A stretch of 53,770 nt of DNA from Anaerotignum lactatifermentans DSM 14214 (GTDB taxonomy: Bacteria; Bacillota; Clostridia; Lachnospirales; Anaerotignaceae). The stretch lies in assembly GCF_900142265.1 (NCBI RefSeq), contig NZ_FRAH01000014.1, positions 1 through 53,770 on the forward strand, given 5' to 3'. This document shows, one piece after another, positions 8,017-13,794 of this stretch. The position numbers and the translations under genes were made by a program. The notes below the pieces were generated by a model that made no database searches, had not been told where the DNA came from, and saw only the letters and a program-made list of their open reading frames with translations. The stretch's first letter is position 1. Each line of letters starts with the position of its first letter.

Positions 8017-8206
8017 CTTTTGTCCTCGCTCTTGTATTGCTATCTTTAGTCGGCTTTTCTGCATTTTCTGGGATGATCCAAATCCGACTCATACGCGCCG
8101 CACCGGCAATTCGGTTTTCTTTGCACAAAATTTGGACTTGCCGGGGAGTCACGCCCCATTTTTCAGCGGCTTCCTGTACCGTCATATATCCGTTCACTTG
8201 TGACAC
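8003..8206 (-). CDS. Small MerR/excisionase-type HTH protein upstream of the methyltransferase
   Basis: A 67-residue protein beginning MSQVNGYMTVQEAAEKWGVT, the pattern of the helix-turn-helix_17 (excisionase-like) fold. A basic, charged tail ends in KDDKQ. It is the first gene of the minus-strand defence operon and overlaps the methyltransferase start. It could be a controller of the restriction-modification genes or an excisionase-like factor for IME1; the position favours the first. Confidence 0.65.
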   Translation of the reverse strand: MSQVNGYMTVQEAAEKWGVTPRQVQILCKENRIAGAARMSRIWIIPENAEKPTKDSNTRARTKDDKQ

Positions 8207-8245
8207 CTCAAAGTTTGTCTCATGGGGTAATATTAAACCATTATT

Positions 8246-8274
8246 AGTATATTCGTTTAAGCGAAATTAGGCAA
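8246..8274 (-). promoter_or_regulatory. Promoter of the HTH-methyltransferase-endonuclease-SduA operon
   Basis: On the minus strand TTGCCT (8274-8269), a 17-bp spacer and TATACT (8251-8246) lie ~40 bp before the HTH gene. Confidence 0.65.
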
Positions 8275-8316
8275 GAGCTTTTTAAGCAACTGCCCGTATA
8301 TACGCCAAAAATGTTT

Positions 8317-8345
8317 TTGAATTTTAGGAACAAAAAGTATATACT
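8317..8345 (+). promoter_or_regulatory. Promoter of the IME1 sigma-like gene
   Basis: TTGAAT (8317-8322), a 17-bp spacer and TATACT (8340-8345). The -10 box is part of the perfect palindrome AAGTATATACTT, a possible operator. Expression diverges here from the defence operon. Confidence 0.55.
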
Positions 8346-8399
8346 TATGTCGTATTATAATAGATAACATATTTTAAAGCATAAAAGGAGGTCAGCCCT

Positions 8400-9263
8400 A
8401 TGGACGAACCACATCCGCATATGCAAGTAACTTTTCCCTTTGACAGCAACATCCGCTATCTGCCTCTTGTCTATCTTATCCCAGCAGACCAGATCGTCAG
8501 GTATCCTACGCTGAATGCACTGCCACGGTGTCTTTCTGAAATAGCGGCATCCGAACCGATGATGGACTTGCTCGACAGCGACGCTTTCTTGAAGGACATC
8601 ATGGACGCCATAGCTGCTTTGGCCTTTCCGCACTTTGGCTTTGGCGGGTGGAAAGAACACTACACTGGCTACTGTCCAGTTTGGCGGCTCTCCTATGCGC
8701 TACCACTTTGGGCCAGCTTAATAGATCAGGAATGTGGTTGGGGATTGCAGCTTTTATTTCGCATGAAGCCTGGAACACAAATTCCGTTCCCAGACGCCGA
8801 TCAGGTAAGAGAATTATTTGCCCATGTGGTGAAGCGTGCGATTACGGAGCAGGGGTGGCAACCAATTTTGGACATCGTGCGAGAAATACCCTGCGATGAA
8901 GATTTTGAAAAATGGGATACCAACGCTCGCAAAGACTTTCTCCGCAGGTGGTATCACACCCGCTCCAAGAAAGTACAGACCGTTTCACTGGAAGGAATGC
9001 TGGAAAACAGTGATGACGACAGTCCTATTTTCCATATTCCAGATCCAAGCCAAAATGTAGAGGAATATGTGATCGCTAAGGACTTTGTGGAACGGTTTTT
9101 AAAGACCTTGCCCCTGAAAGATCGGCAGATTGTTGAACTGAGACAGGATGGATTTACTTACGAGGAAATTGCGGACAAGCTGGGGTATAAAAACCACAGC
9201 GGAGTTATCAAACGAGTGGAGGCGGTAAAAAAGAAACTTCAAAAGTACAGATGCAGCGTATGA
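8400..9263 (+). CDS. Sigma-70 region-4-like factor of IME1
   Basis: A 287-residue protein. The C-terminal ~75 residues match sigma-70 region 4: FVERFLKTLPLKDRQIVELR, then QDGFTYEEIADKLGYKNHSGV. The N-terminal ~200 residues are an unassigned domain with several Trp residues and no clear region 2, so it may act as an element-specific regulator rather than a full sigma factor. The ATG follows AAAGGAGG. The gene is first in the plus-strand half of IME1 and is closed by a terminator at 9263-9297. Confidence 0.7.
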   Translation: MDEPHPHMQVTFPFDSNIRYLPLVYLIPADQIVRYPTLNALPRCLSEIAASEPMMDLLDSDAFLKDIMDAIAALAFPHFGFGGWKEHYTGYCPVWRLSYALPLWASLIDQECGWGLQLLFRMKPGTQIPFPDADQVRELFAHVVKRAITEQGWQPILDIVREIPCDEDFEKWDTNARKDFLRRWYHTRSKKVQTVSLEGMLENSDDDSPIFHIPDPSQNVEEYVIAKDFVERFLKTLPLKDRQIVELRQDGFTYEEIADKLGYKNHSGVIKRVEAVKKKLQKYRCSV

Positions 9264-9297
9264 AAGCCACGCAGACCAGAAGGTTGTGCGTGGCTTT
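9263..9297 (+). terminator. Terminator of the IME1 sigma-like gene
   Basis: The perfect 11-bp stem AAAGCCACGCA / TGCGTGGCTTT is followed by a T run. It begins at the stop codon of the gene. Confidence 0.8.
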
Positions 9298-9530
9298 TTT
9301 GCGCTCAAGCCGGATGAAAAGAGGTGAAAATTCCCCCGAATTTTTGAAGGATCGCCGTTCAATGAACGATTGACTGTTTTTGTGTCGGTTATTTTCTGGA
9401 GAGCGCGCCACCGTGAAGCGAACGGAGTTCATGGTTTGGCGGGCTTTTTTTCATTTCCGGCAAATCCCACACAAAACAGCGAAACCGAATATTGCTCTTT
9501 ACGGGGCAGACATAGAAAGGAGAGAGAACA

Positions 9531-9743
9531 ATGGGCATTCGAGAAGAAATCAAGTCCTATATCGTCCGTTCTGGCATGACCATGACAGAGGTAGTGGATA
9601 GGCTGTACGACGATTACGATTGGAGCCGCAGCGTTCCCAATCTATCCGGCAAATTGCGTCGGGGTTCCCTGCGATACCAAGAAGCCGTGGAGCTTGCGGA
9701 TGTGCTGGACTATGACATTGTCTGGGTCAAGCGTAAGCGGTAA
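9531..9743 (+). CDS. Small HTH-like protein preceding the relaxase gene
   Basis: A 70-residue protein starting MGIREEIKSYIVRSGMTMTE and ending VWVKRKR. The pattern MTMTEVVDRL and the following helices suggest a lambda-repressor-like fold. Such small proteins often precede mobilization genes on clostridial elements. It has AGGAGA before the ATG and lies 9 bp upstream of the MobV gene, so the two share a transcript. It may regulate relaxase expression or help the relaxosome. Confidence 0.6.
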   Translation: MGIREEIKSYIVRSGMTMTEVVDRLYDDYDWSRSVPNLSGKLRRGSLRYQEAVELADVLDYDIVWVKRKR

Positions 9744-9752
9744 GGAGGTACA

Positions 9753-10709
9753 ATGGCACAAAAAGCACAGCACGCAATTTTACGCTTTGCCAAACACAAG
9801 GCGGGGCCGGCAGGGGCATTGGAAGCCCACCACGAGCGTACAAAGGAAAAGTACGCCAGCAATCCCGATATTGACATCAGTAAAAGCAAGGACAATTTTC
9901 ACATTATTCAGCCTACGCAGAAGTACCGAAAGGAAATTGACACTCGCATCAAGGCGGCGGGGTGCCGTACCAGGAAGGACAGCACTATGTTTGTGGACAC
10001 GCTGATTACCGCCAGCCCGGAGTTCTTCACAGGCCGAAGCAAGAAAGAAGTACAAGCCTACTTCACCGAAGCGGTAGCTTTTATGGAGAAGAAGGTGGGC
10101 CGGGGGAACATTTTTTCCGCTGTGGTACACATGGATGAAAAAACACCTCATCTTCACCTGTGCTTTACCCCCATCACAGAGGACGGGCGGCTGTCTGCAA
10201 AGGAGATTTTGGGCAACCGGGCGCAGCTTTCAAAATGGCAGGACGAGTTTCACGCCCACATGAAAAAGGTGTTCCCCGTCCTCAAGCGGGGCGAGAGCGC
10301 CCTTGTCACCAAGCGCAAGCACATTCCCACATGGTTGTTCAAGCAGTCCGTAGACCTCACCCGGCAACAGCAGGCCATAGAAAAGGCGGTGTCGGAAATC
10401 GGGGTGCTGAACGCCGGGAAAAAACGAGACGAAATTTTGGAGATGGTGGGGCCATATTTCTCCCGGCTGGAAAAGCATTTGGGACAGATGAAGAAATACC
10501 AAGCCACCATCGACTATCTGACGCAGGAGAACGAGGGCTTGAAGGAAAAGGTCAACAGCGAAAAGAGCATACAGAAGCAGATGGAGGTGTTGACACTGAA
10601 AAAGGATAACGAGCGGCTGCGGCGGTTTGTGGACAGTATTCCCCCTGAGGTGCGTCGGATACTCAGAGAGCAGCAGCGCCAGCAGCGACCCAAAGATCAC
10701 GATCTGTAA
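9753..10709 (+). CDS. mobV: MobV-family relaxase (Pre/Mob)
   Basis: A 318-residue relaxase that would nick oriT and lead the strand into a recipient through a helper's secretion system. The catalytic N-terminal domain (~1-205) opens with MAQKAQHAILRFAKHKAG and carries the metal-binding motif HMDEKTPHLHL (~130-140), as in pMV158 MobM. The C-terminus (~215-318) is a coiled coil, common for dimerisation or membrane contact in this family. It is shorter than MobM (about 490 residues). AAGGAGG lies before the ATG. A matching oriT is at 4436-4498. Confidence 0.88.
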   Translation: MAQKAQHAILRFAKHKAGPAGALEAHHERTKEKYASNPDIDISKSKDNFHIIQPTQKYRKEIDTRIKAAGCRTRKDSTMFVDTLITASPEFFTGRSKKEVQAYFTEAVAFMEKKVGRGNIFSAVVHMDEKTPHLHLCFTPITEDGRLSAKEILGNRAQLSKWQDEFHAHMKKVFPVLKRGESALVTKRKHIPTWLFKQSVDLTRQQQAIEKAVSEIGVLNAGKKRDEILEMVGPYFSRLEKHLGQMKKYQATIDYLTQENEGLKEKVNSEKSIQKQMEVLTLKKDNERLRRFVDSIPPEVRRILREQQRQQRPKDHDL

Positions 10710-10737
10710 ACCATCTTTGAGAAAAACGGAGGTACAT

Positions 10738-10917
10738 TTGGGTAGAAGAAAAAAGCTGATCAACAACACCGATATTCCCCAGCACCAGATCGAAGCAATA
10801 GCCTGCTGCATCCTGCCGGACATTCTGGCCTTCTATGAGAGCGAGGAAGGGCAGCGGGAGTTTTCTGAATGGAAGAAGCAGAGAGAAATAGAGAAGCAAG
10901 AGGCAAAAACAGAATAA
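10738..10917 (+). CDS. Short conserved-type protein at the end of the mob operon
   Basis: A 59-residue hydrophilic protein with a TTG start at 10738 placed after GGAGG; no in-frame ATG is near. It reads MGRRKKLINNTDIPQHQIEA and ends in a Lys/Glu-rich helix. I do not recognise a family. It follows the relaxase by 28 bp and is closed by a strong terminator, so it belongs to the mobilization operon. Confidence 0.55.
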   Translation: MGRRKKLINNTDIPQHQIEAIACCILPDILAFYESEEGQREFSEWKKQREIEKQEAKTE

Positions 10918-10926
10918 TGGCATAGC

Positions 10927-10968
10927 AAAAGCGGGGTGTCATCCGAAAAGGGTGGCACCCCGCTTTTT
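10927..10968 (+). terminator. Terminator of the mob operon
   Basis: The stem AAAAGCGGGGTG / CACCCCGC followed by six T closes the plus-strand operon of IME1. Confidence 0.85.
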
Positions 10969-11079
10969 TGCGTTTATATAGATTTCTTCTTTTTCCGTGG
11001 CCCTCTTGGCTTGGAAGTCGGTTTGCGCTTCACCCCGTTGCGAAAATAGGCGGTTTCGTAACGGTCAAAGAAAACAAAT

Positions 11080-11089
11080 AATCCGAACC
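11080..11089. other. Candidate attR core of IME1
   Basis: AATCCGAACC repeats the attL candidate at 1673-1682 in the same orientation. It forms one arm of the tRNA-Leu terminator hairpin, so the insertion keeps that hairpin complete. Confidence 0.45.
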
Positions 11090-11117
11090 CATCTCCTATC
11101 GGAAACAAGTTCGGATT
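11080..11117 (-). terminator. Terminator of tRNA-Leu
   Basis: The stem AATCCGAAC (11080-11088) / GTTCGGATT (11109-11117) lies just after the tRNA on the minus strand and is followed by ATTTGTTTTC. Confidence 0.6.
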
Positions 11118-11126
11118 ATATTGGTT

Positions 11127-11209
11127 TGGTGCGGATAACAGGACTTGAACCTGCACGGTTGCCCGCTGGAACCTAAATCCAGTGCGTCTGCCAATTCCGC
11201 CATATCCGC
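11127..11209 (-). tRNA. tRNA-Leu (anticodon UAG)
   Basis: An 83-nt gene with a 7-bp acceptor stem GCGGATA / TATCCGC. The anticodon loop TTTAGGT reads TAG, the T-arm GGTTCAAGTCC is clear and CCA is encoded. It has its own consensus promoter and a terminator that seems to serve as the IME1 attachment site. Confidence 0.95.
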
Positions 11210-11220
11210 ATAACGATATT

Positions 11221-11249
11221 ATTGTACCGATTCTGTTTGGGTCTGTCAA
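11221..11249 (-). promoter_or_regulatory. Consensus promoter of tRNA-Leu
   Basis: On the minus strand TTGACA (11249-11244), a 17-bp spacer and TACAAT (11226-11221) sit 12 bp before the tRNA. Confidence 0.85.
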
Positions 11250-11256
11250 GAACGAA

Positions 11257-11287
11257 AAAAGAGCAAAAGCAGTGCTTTTGCTCTTTT
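11257..11287 (-). terminator. Terminator of the Arg-Gly-Arg tRNA operon
   Basis: The 14-bp perfect stem AAAAGAGCAAAAGC / GCTTTTGCTCTTTT with loop AGT and a T run on the minus strand separates the three-tRNA operon from tRNA-Leu. Confidence 0.85.
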
Positions 11288-11290
11288 CAG

Positions 11291-11364
<74 letters not shown>

Positions 11365-11371
11365 ATACCGA

Positions 11372-11442
11372 AGCGGGTGATGAGAATCGAACTCACGTGT
11401 TCAGCTTGGAAGGCTGACATTCTACCATTGAACTACACCCGC
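11372..11442 (-). tRNA. tRNA-Gly (anticodon UCC)
   Basis: A 71-nt gene with acceptor GCGGGTG / CACCCGC and anticodon loop CTTCCAA reading TCC. CCA is not encoded. It lies between the two tRNA-Arg copies. Confidence 0.95.
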
Positions 11443-11446
11443 ATAC

Positions 11447-11520
<74 letters not shown>

Positions 11521-11541
11521 ATTCGTAATTCGGCAAGAGAT

Positions 11542-11570
11542 ATTATGCCATAAAAAATAAGCGTCGTCAA
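11542..11570 (-). promoter_or_regulatory. Promoter of the Arg-Gly-Arg tRNA operon
   Basis: On the minus strand TTGACG (11570-11565), a 17-bp spacer and CATAAT (11547-11542). Confidence 0.75.
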
Positions 11571-11615
11571 GGCTTTTTTCTGAAAAATCAGGAAAAAACT
11601 GTTTTTTACACAATA

Positions 11616-11642
11616 CAGCCCCGAAACCATCCTTCGGGGCTG
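11616..11642 (-). terminator. Terminator of the rph-rdgB-yfcE operon
   Basis: The perfect 10-bp stem CAGCCCCGAA / TTCGGGGCTG lies just after the yfcE stop. The T run on the minus strand is weak. Confidence 0.6.
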
Positions 11643-11648
11643 CAAAAA

Positions 11649-12164
11649 TCATCCTTTACATCTGCAAAAAGGCATATCTCTGTGATATTCCATAATGGCG
11701 CCTTCCATTCTGCCGTTTTCCTCAATGGTGAGGATGCCAAATGTGGGAGGCGTGCCGCCGCGGGGCATGGAAATGCTGCCGGGATTGAACAGCATCACCC
11801 GTCCTCTGTCATCATAAACAGGACGATGGGTATGTCCAAAGAGCACCACATCTGCCCCTTGTTCCTCTGCCCAGTAAGAAATGCTGTCATAATTCCAGTA
11901 AACCCGCTGTTTATGCCCATGGACAAGGAGCAATTTTTTTCCGCCTGCGAATACCATCTTCTTATCGGGCGTATCCCAGGAATAATCGTTGTTCCCCAGC
12001 ACATAATGGAACGGGAGAGATGGAAATTCCTTTTTCAGCTCCATGGCGTCTGTATCGTGGTCCCCCAGATGCAGCACCATATCCATCTGCCCGCCAATGC
12101 GCCGCAGCACCTCTCTGGCATTGTCCAGATAATTATGGGTATCGCTGAAAACCAGTATCTTCAT
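11649..12164 (-). CDS. YfcE-type metallophosphodiesterase
   Basis: A 171-residue cytoplasmic phosphodiesterase of the YfcE/MJ0936 family. Metal ligands are seen in FSDTHN (~7-12), HLGDHD (~33-38), LGNNDY (~57-62), VHGHKQR and FGHTHRP. The physiological substrate is not clear for the family. It is the last gene of the rph-rdgB-yfcE operon, three bases after the rdgB stop, with AAGGAG inside the end of rdgB. This gene order is common in Clostridia. Confidence 0.88.
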   Translation of the reverse strand: MKILVFSDTHNYLDNAREVLRRIGGQMDMVLHLGDHDTDAMELKKEFPSLPFHYVLGNNDYSWDTPDKKMVFAGGKKLLLVHGHKQRVYWNYDSISYWAEEQGADVVLFGHTHRPVYDDRGRVMLFNPGSISMPRGGTPPTFGILTIEENGRMEGAIMEYHRDMPFCRCKG

Positions 12165-12167
12165 GGT

Positions 12168-12761
12168 TTACAGCTCCTTTTTCAGCAGTTCTTTCATCTT
12201 CCGCAGGGCTTTGCCTCTGTGGCTGATGGCGTTCTTTTCCTCAGAAGAAAGTTCTGCCATATATTTTTTCAGTTCAGGCACATAGAAAATAGGGTCATAG
12301 CCGAAGCCGTTTTCTCCGGTGGGTTCCCAGCCGATGATGCCTTCTACGGTGTCCAGACTTACCAGACGTCTGCCGTCAGGGAAAGCCGCAACGATGCAGC
12401 TGACAAAACGGGCGGTTCTGTCTTTCTCTTCCACGTCTTTGAGTTTTTCCAGAATGACTTTGAATTTTTCAGGATAAGGGGTATCTTCTCCCAGGAAACG
12501 CGCGGAATAAATGCCGGGGGCTTTATCCAGATAGTCGATTTCCAGACCGGAATCGTCTGCCAGTGTGATTTTGCCGGAGATTTCCATGACCTGTACGGCC
12601 TTTTTCATGGAATTTTCTTCAAAAGTTTTGCCGTCTTCCACCACATCGATGGTAATGCCAGCTTCTTCCATAGACACTACGTTTACATTCATATCTGCAA
12701 GGATTTCGTTGATTTCCCGAATTTTCCCCTTGTTTTTTGTTGCAAAAATAATGGTTTCCAT
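12168..12761 (-). CDS. rdgB: XTP/dITP diphosphatase (RdgB/HAM1)
   Basis: A 197-residue nucleotide-sanitising enzyme that hydrolyses XTP, dITP and ITP to monophosphates and so keeps deaminated purines out of DNA and RNA. The family signature is seen in IIFATKNKGKIREI (~4-17), LADDSGLEIDYL (~66-77), GFGYDPIFYVP (~150) and SHRGKALRKM (~180). The length is normal. AAAGGAGG precedes the ATG. The gene follows rph by 14 bp. Confidence 0.95.
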   Translation of the reverse strand: METIIFATKNKGKIREINEILADMNVNVVSMEEAGITIDVVEDGKTFEENSMKKAVQVMEISGKITLADDSGLEIDYLDKAPGIYSARFLGEDTPYPEKFKVILEKLKDVEEKDRTARFVSCIVAAFPDGRRLVSLDTVEGIIGWEPTGENGFGYDPIFYVPELKKYMAELSSEEKNAISHRGKALRKMKELLKKEL

Positions 12762-12775
12762 CTCTTTCCTCCTTT

Positions 12776-13504
12776 TTACAGTTCCAGACCATCCAGCGCC
12801 TTTTTCTGTAATGCCTGCAATTCGCGATTGCCTTTTTCACCCAGTGCCAGCAGCTGGTGCAGCTGTTCCTGAGAAAATGTGCCATGCTCGCCTGTGCCCT
12901 GCAATTCCACAAAACCGCCTGCGTCGTTCACAACGATATTCATATCCACTTCTGCCGCAGAGTCTTCCACGTAACACAAATCCAGCATAGGTTCGCCGTC
13001 TACAATACCTACGCTGATGGCGGAAATATAGTGGCGCAGAGGTGTTTTTTCCAGAACGCCTTCTTCCACCAATCTCTGACACGCCATAGCAAGGGCAACA
13101 AAACCGCCTGTGATGGAAGCAGTACGAGTGCCGCCGTCTGCCTGAATGACATCACAGTCTACAGTGATGCTTCTTTCGCCCAGCGCTTCCAAATCCACTG
13201 CCGCACGGAGCGCGCGACCAATGAGTCGCTGGATTTCTGTTGCACGGGGATTCAGTTTCAGTTTGTTGATGTCACGTTTGTTCCGGCTGGCTGTTGCACG
13301 GGGCAGCATAGCATATTCTGCTGTTACCCAGCCGCTGCCGCTTTCCCGCAGGAAAGGGGGTACGTTTTCTTCTACCGTTGCGTTACAAATGACTTTTGTA
13401 TCGCCAAATTCTATCAAAACAGAGCCTTCCGCATACTTTGTAAAATTCTTTGTGATACGGATGGGGCGCAGTTGGTTGTTTTCTCTGCCGTCATATCTGC
13501 TCAC
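12776..13504 (-). CDS. rph: Ribonuclease PH
   Basis: A 242-residue phosphorolytic exonuclease that trims tRNA 3' ends. It has [20 protein letters not shown] at the start, the core region [20 protein letters not shown] and [19 protein letters not shown]. The GTG at 13504 is the better start, since GGAGG lies 7 bases before it and family members begin MSRYDGR; the frame is open 8 codons further. It is first in the rph-rdgB-yfcE operon. A repeat element lies in its upstream region. Confidence 0.95.
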   Translation of the reverse strand: MSRYDGRENNQLRPIRITKNFTKYAEGSVLIEFGDTKVICNATVEENVPPFLRESGSGWVTAEYAMLPRATASRNKRDINKLKLNPRATEIQRLIGRALRAAVDLEALGERSITVDCDVIQADGGTRTASITGGFVALAMACQRLVEEGVLEKTPLRHYISAISVGIVDGEPMLDLCYVEDSAAEVDMNIVVNDAGGFVELQGTGEHGTFSQEQLHQLLALGEKGNRELQALQKKALDGLEL

Positions 13505-13540
13505 GTTAGTTCCTCCTTTATTTTCCAAAAAAATCTCTGT

Positions 13541-13715
13541 TTAGGGGCATCTTCATAAGAAAACAAGGAAAGCTGAGATTCTTTTCGAGGATTTCAGCTT
13601 TCTTATTTTTACGAAGAATGGATTTGATATGTTTTCTTCTGAAGACAGCCGTCGTAATTCCCCTTAAGAAATCAGGAAAGCGAAAATCAAGGTTTTCTTA
13701 AGGGGAATTTGCTTT
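13541..13715 (+). repeat. Two-hairpin intergenic repeat, copy A
   Basis: 175 bp starting TTAGGGGCATCTTCATAAG, nearly the same layout as copies B and C. An outer stem pairs TCTTCATAAGAAAACA with a later complement (one mismatch here) and encloses an inner hairpin AAAGCTGA / TCAGCTTT. A second hairpin pairs AATTCCCCTTAAGAAA with its complement. The copy lies upstream of rph and downstream of the amidase gene. Confidence 0.85.
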
Positions 13716-13756
13716 CATTATAGCCTGATTTTTCTTTTTTGAACAGCCCCACAGAA

Positions 13757-13788
13757 AAAAACAGAAAGATGCTCCATCTTCCTGTTTT
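13757..13788 (-). terminator. Terminator of the amidase gene
   Basis: On the minus strand the stem AAAACAGGAAGATG / CATCTTTCTGTTTT is followed by a T run, 7 bp after the amidase stop. Confidence 0.8.
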
Positions 13789-13794
13789 CCAATA

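Larger units (their letters stand above)
1673..11089. mobile_element. IME1: integrative mobilizable element carrying defence genes
   Basis: About 9.4 kb bounded by the candidate att repeats. Order from the left: serine recombinase, TIGR02391 protein, XRE regulator, oriT, SduA nuclease, NotI-family endonuclease, C5 methyltransferase and HTH protein (all minus strand). Sigma-like factor, small HTH-like protein, MobV relaxase and a short ORF follow on the plus strand. There is no type IV secretion system, so transfer would depend on a helper element. The module resembles Tn4451-like elements of Clostridia in having a serine recombinase plus a mobilization gene. The defence genes sit between oriT and the sigma-like gene as cargo. 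Confidence 0.7.

Noticed and set aside
10974-11249. Minus-strand open frame crossing tRNA-Leu
   Set aside because: It reads through a tRNA gene and its promoter, so it is not a protein gene.
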